Shown here: in pieces, positions 8,096-8,431 of the stretch
How the letters are laid out: each line of letters starts with the position of its first letter
Numbering within the stretch: position 1 is the stretch's first letter
Assembly: GCA_900539735.1 (NCBI GenBank)
Contig: UQDE01000045.1
Span: 1-8,431, forward strand
DNA: 8,431 nucleotides
Direction: 5' to 3'
Origin: an uncultured Collinsella sp.
GTDB taxonomy: Bacteria; Actinomycetota; Coriobacteriia; Coriobacteriales; Coriobacteriaceae
Position numbers and translations under genes: made by a program
The notes under the pieces: model-generated
Database searches by the model: none
The model's input: only the letters and a program-made list of their open reading frames with translations
Told to the model about the DNA's origin: nothing

Positions 8096-8431
8096 CCACC
8101 CTCCAACAACCTCCTATTTCAAATCAAATCAGCCACCGTGCGTCATGGATATTCCCGGTGGGTCGCGGGGTGGCGGCTACGACTTTCCCTCAGGATAATT
8201 CGCGAAGCCCGTTTTCCGAGGAAAGGTATTGGTTATGTAATACCAGTTAAACAGTAAAACTATGCTTAAGTGGTATCTGGCTGGAGAACCAATTGGTATG
8301 GTTGATTAGACCCACTTCGCCATCTACGTTCATTTTTATACCGCTGGGAGAATTCCAAACTTAATTTGCGCAACTGTGTTAGCGCCGGGCGATTTTAGCC
8401 GCTAATAGTCAAACTATTTTGACCAATCCCG
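8096..8431. other. Gene-free region to the window edge, with small dyads
   Basis: No supported coding frame, tRNA or known riboswitch core is visible on either strand. Structures seen are GGTATT/AATACC (8225-8230, 8239-8244) followed by further GGTAT repeats to about 8297, TTAGCG/CGCTAA (8379-8384, 8400-8405), and GTCAAA-CTAT-TTTGAC (8408-8423). GTTAGCGCC occurs here (8378-8386) and inside the inverted-repeat segment (8045-8053). The AT-rich composition and dyads near the edge would suit the upstream regulatory region of a gene beyond 8431, but no promoter can be named with confidence. Confidence 0.4.

Noticed and set aside
8145..8198. 17-codon frame encoding a Gly-rich peptide (MDIPGGSRGGGYDFPSG)
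   Set aside because: No ribosome binding site, and its length is within chance expectation; the Gly content follows from a local G-rich run.
8130..8230. Possible riboswitch (TPP- or T-box-like) suggested by CAGGATAATTCGCG and GGGGTGGCGG
   Set aside because: The essential companion motifs and pairing (for example CTGAGA for TPP, AGGGTGGTACCGCG for T-box) are absent.

Overview
The window looks like a chromosomal segment of a high-GC Gram-positive bacterium, most likely an actinobacterium of the Coriobacteriia (Collinsella-like). This taxon is an inference from GC-rich codon use in carAB, an LAXTG-type cell-wall sorting tail, a PyrR-type leader and the general gene mix. No database search was possible.

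Layout: (1) 1-268 is an AT-rich upstream region with a 13-bp inverted repeat and, directly before the first gene, a hairpin with the PyrR-binding hexaloop signature that would cover the Shine-Dalgarno. (2) 269-5024 holds carA and carB, the two subunits of carbamoyl-phosphate synthetase, one base apart. They feed pyrimidine and arginine synthesis and are complete, with catalytic and UMP/IMP-site residues visible. (3) 5025-5463 holds a long GC-rich palindrome flanked by a short direct repeat, then the orphan 3' end of a sortase-anchored surface protein and a strong terminator-like hairpin. (4) 5464-6877 is a less GC-rich gene for an AAA_14/DUF4143 ATPase, preceded by a -10 box, two palindromes and a recurring CGCGAAGT motif. 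(5) 6878-7111 is intergenic, with a second, unrelated long palindrome (19 bp arms) and the promoter/operator candidate for the next operon. (6) 7112-7871 is a type II toxin-antitoxin pair (Phd/YefM-like antitoxin, RelE/ParE-like toxin; ATGA overlap) closed by an intrinsic terminator. (7) 7872-8431 has no gene. It contains a 204-bp segment bounded by 24-bp perfect inverted repeats (MITE-like or invertible) and several small dyads up to the window edge.

The left half is core metabolism with a well-defined regulatory leader. The right half is accessory: a gene remnant, an ATPase of unknown role, a toxin-antitoxin pair and at least three long palindromic/inverted-repeat elements. I see no clearly new multi-gene system. 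The strongest items for follow-up are the PyrR hairpin over the carA ribosome binding site, the 204-bp inverted-repeat segment, and the two long palindromes downstream of carB and of the ATPase gene.
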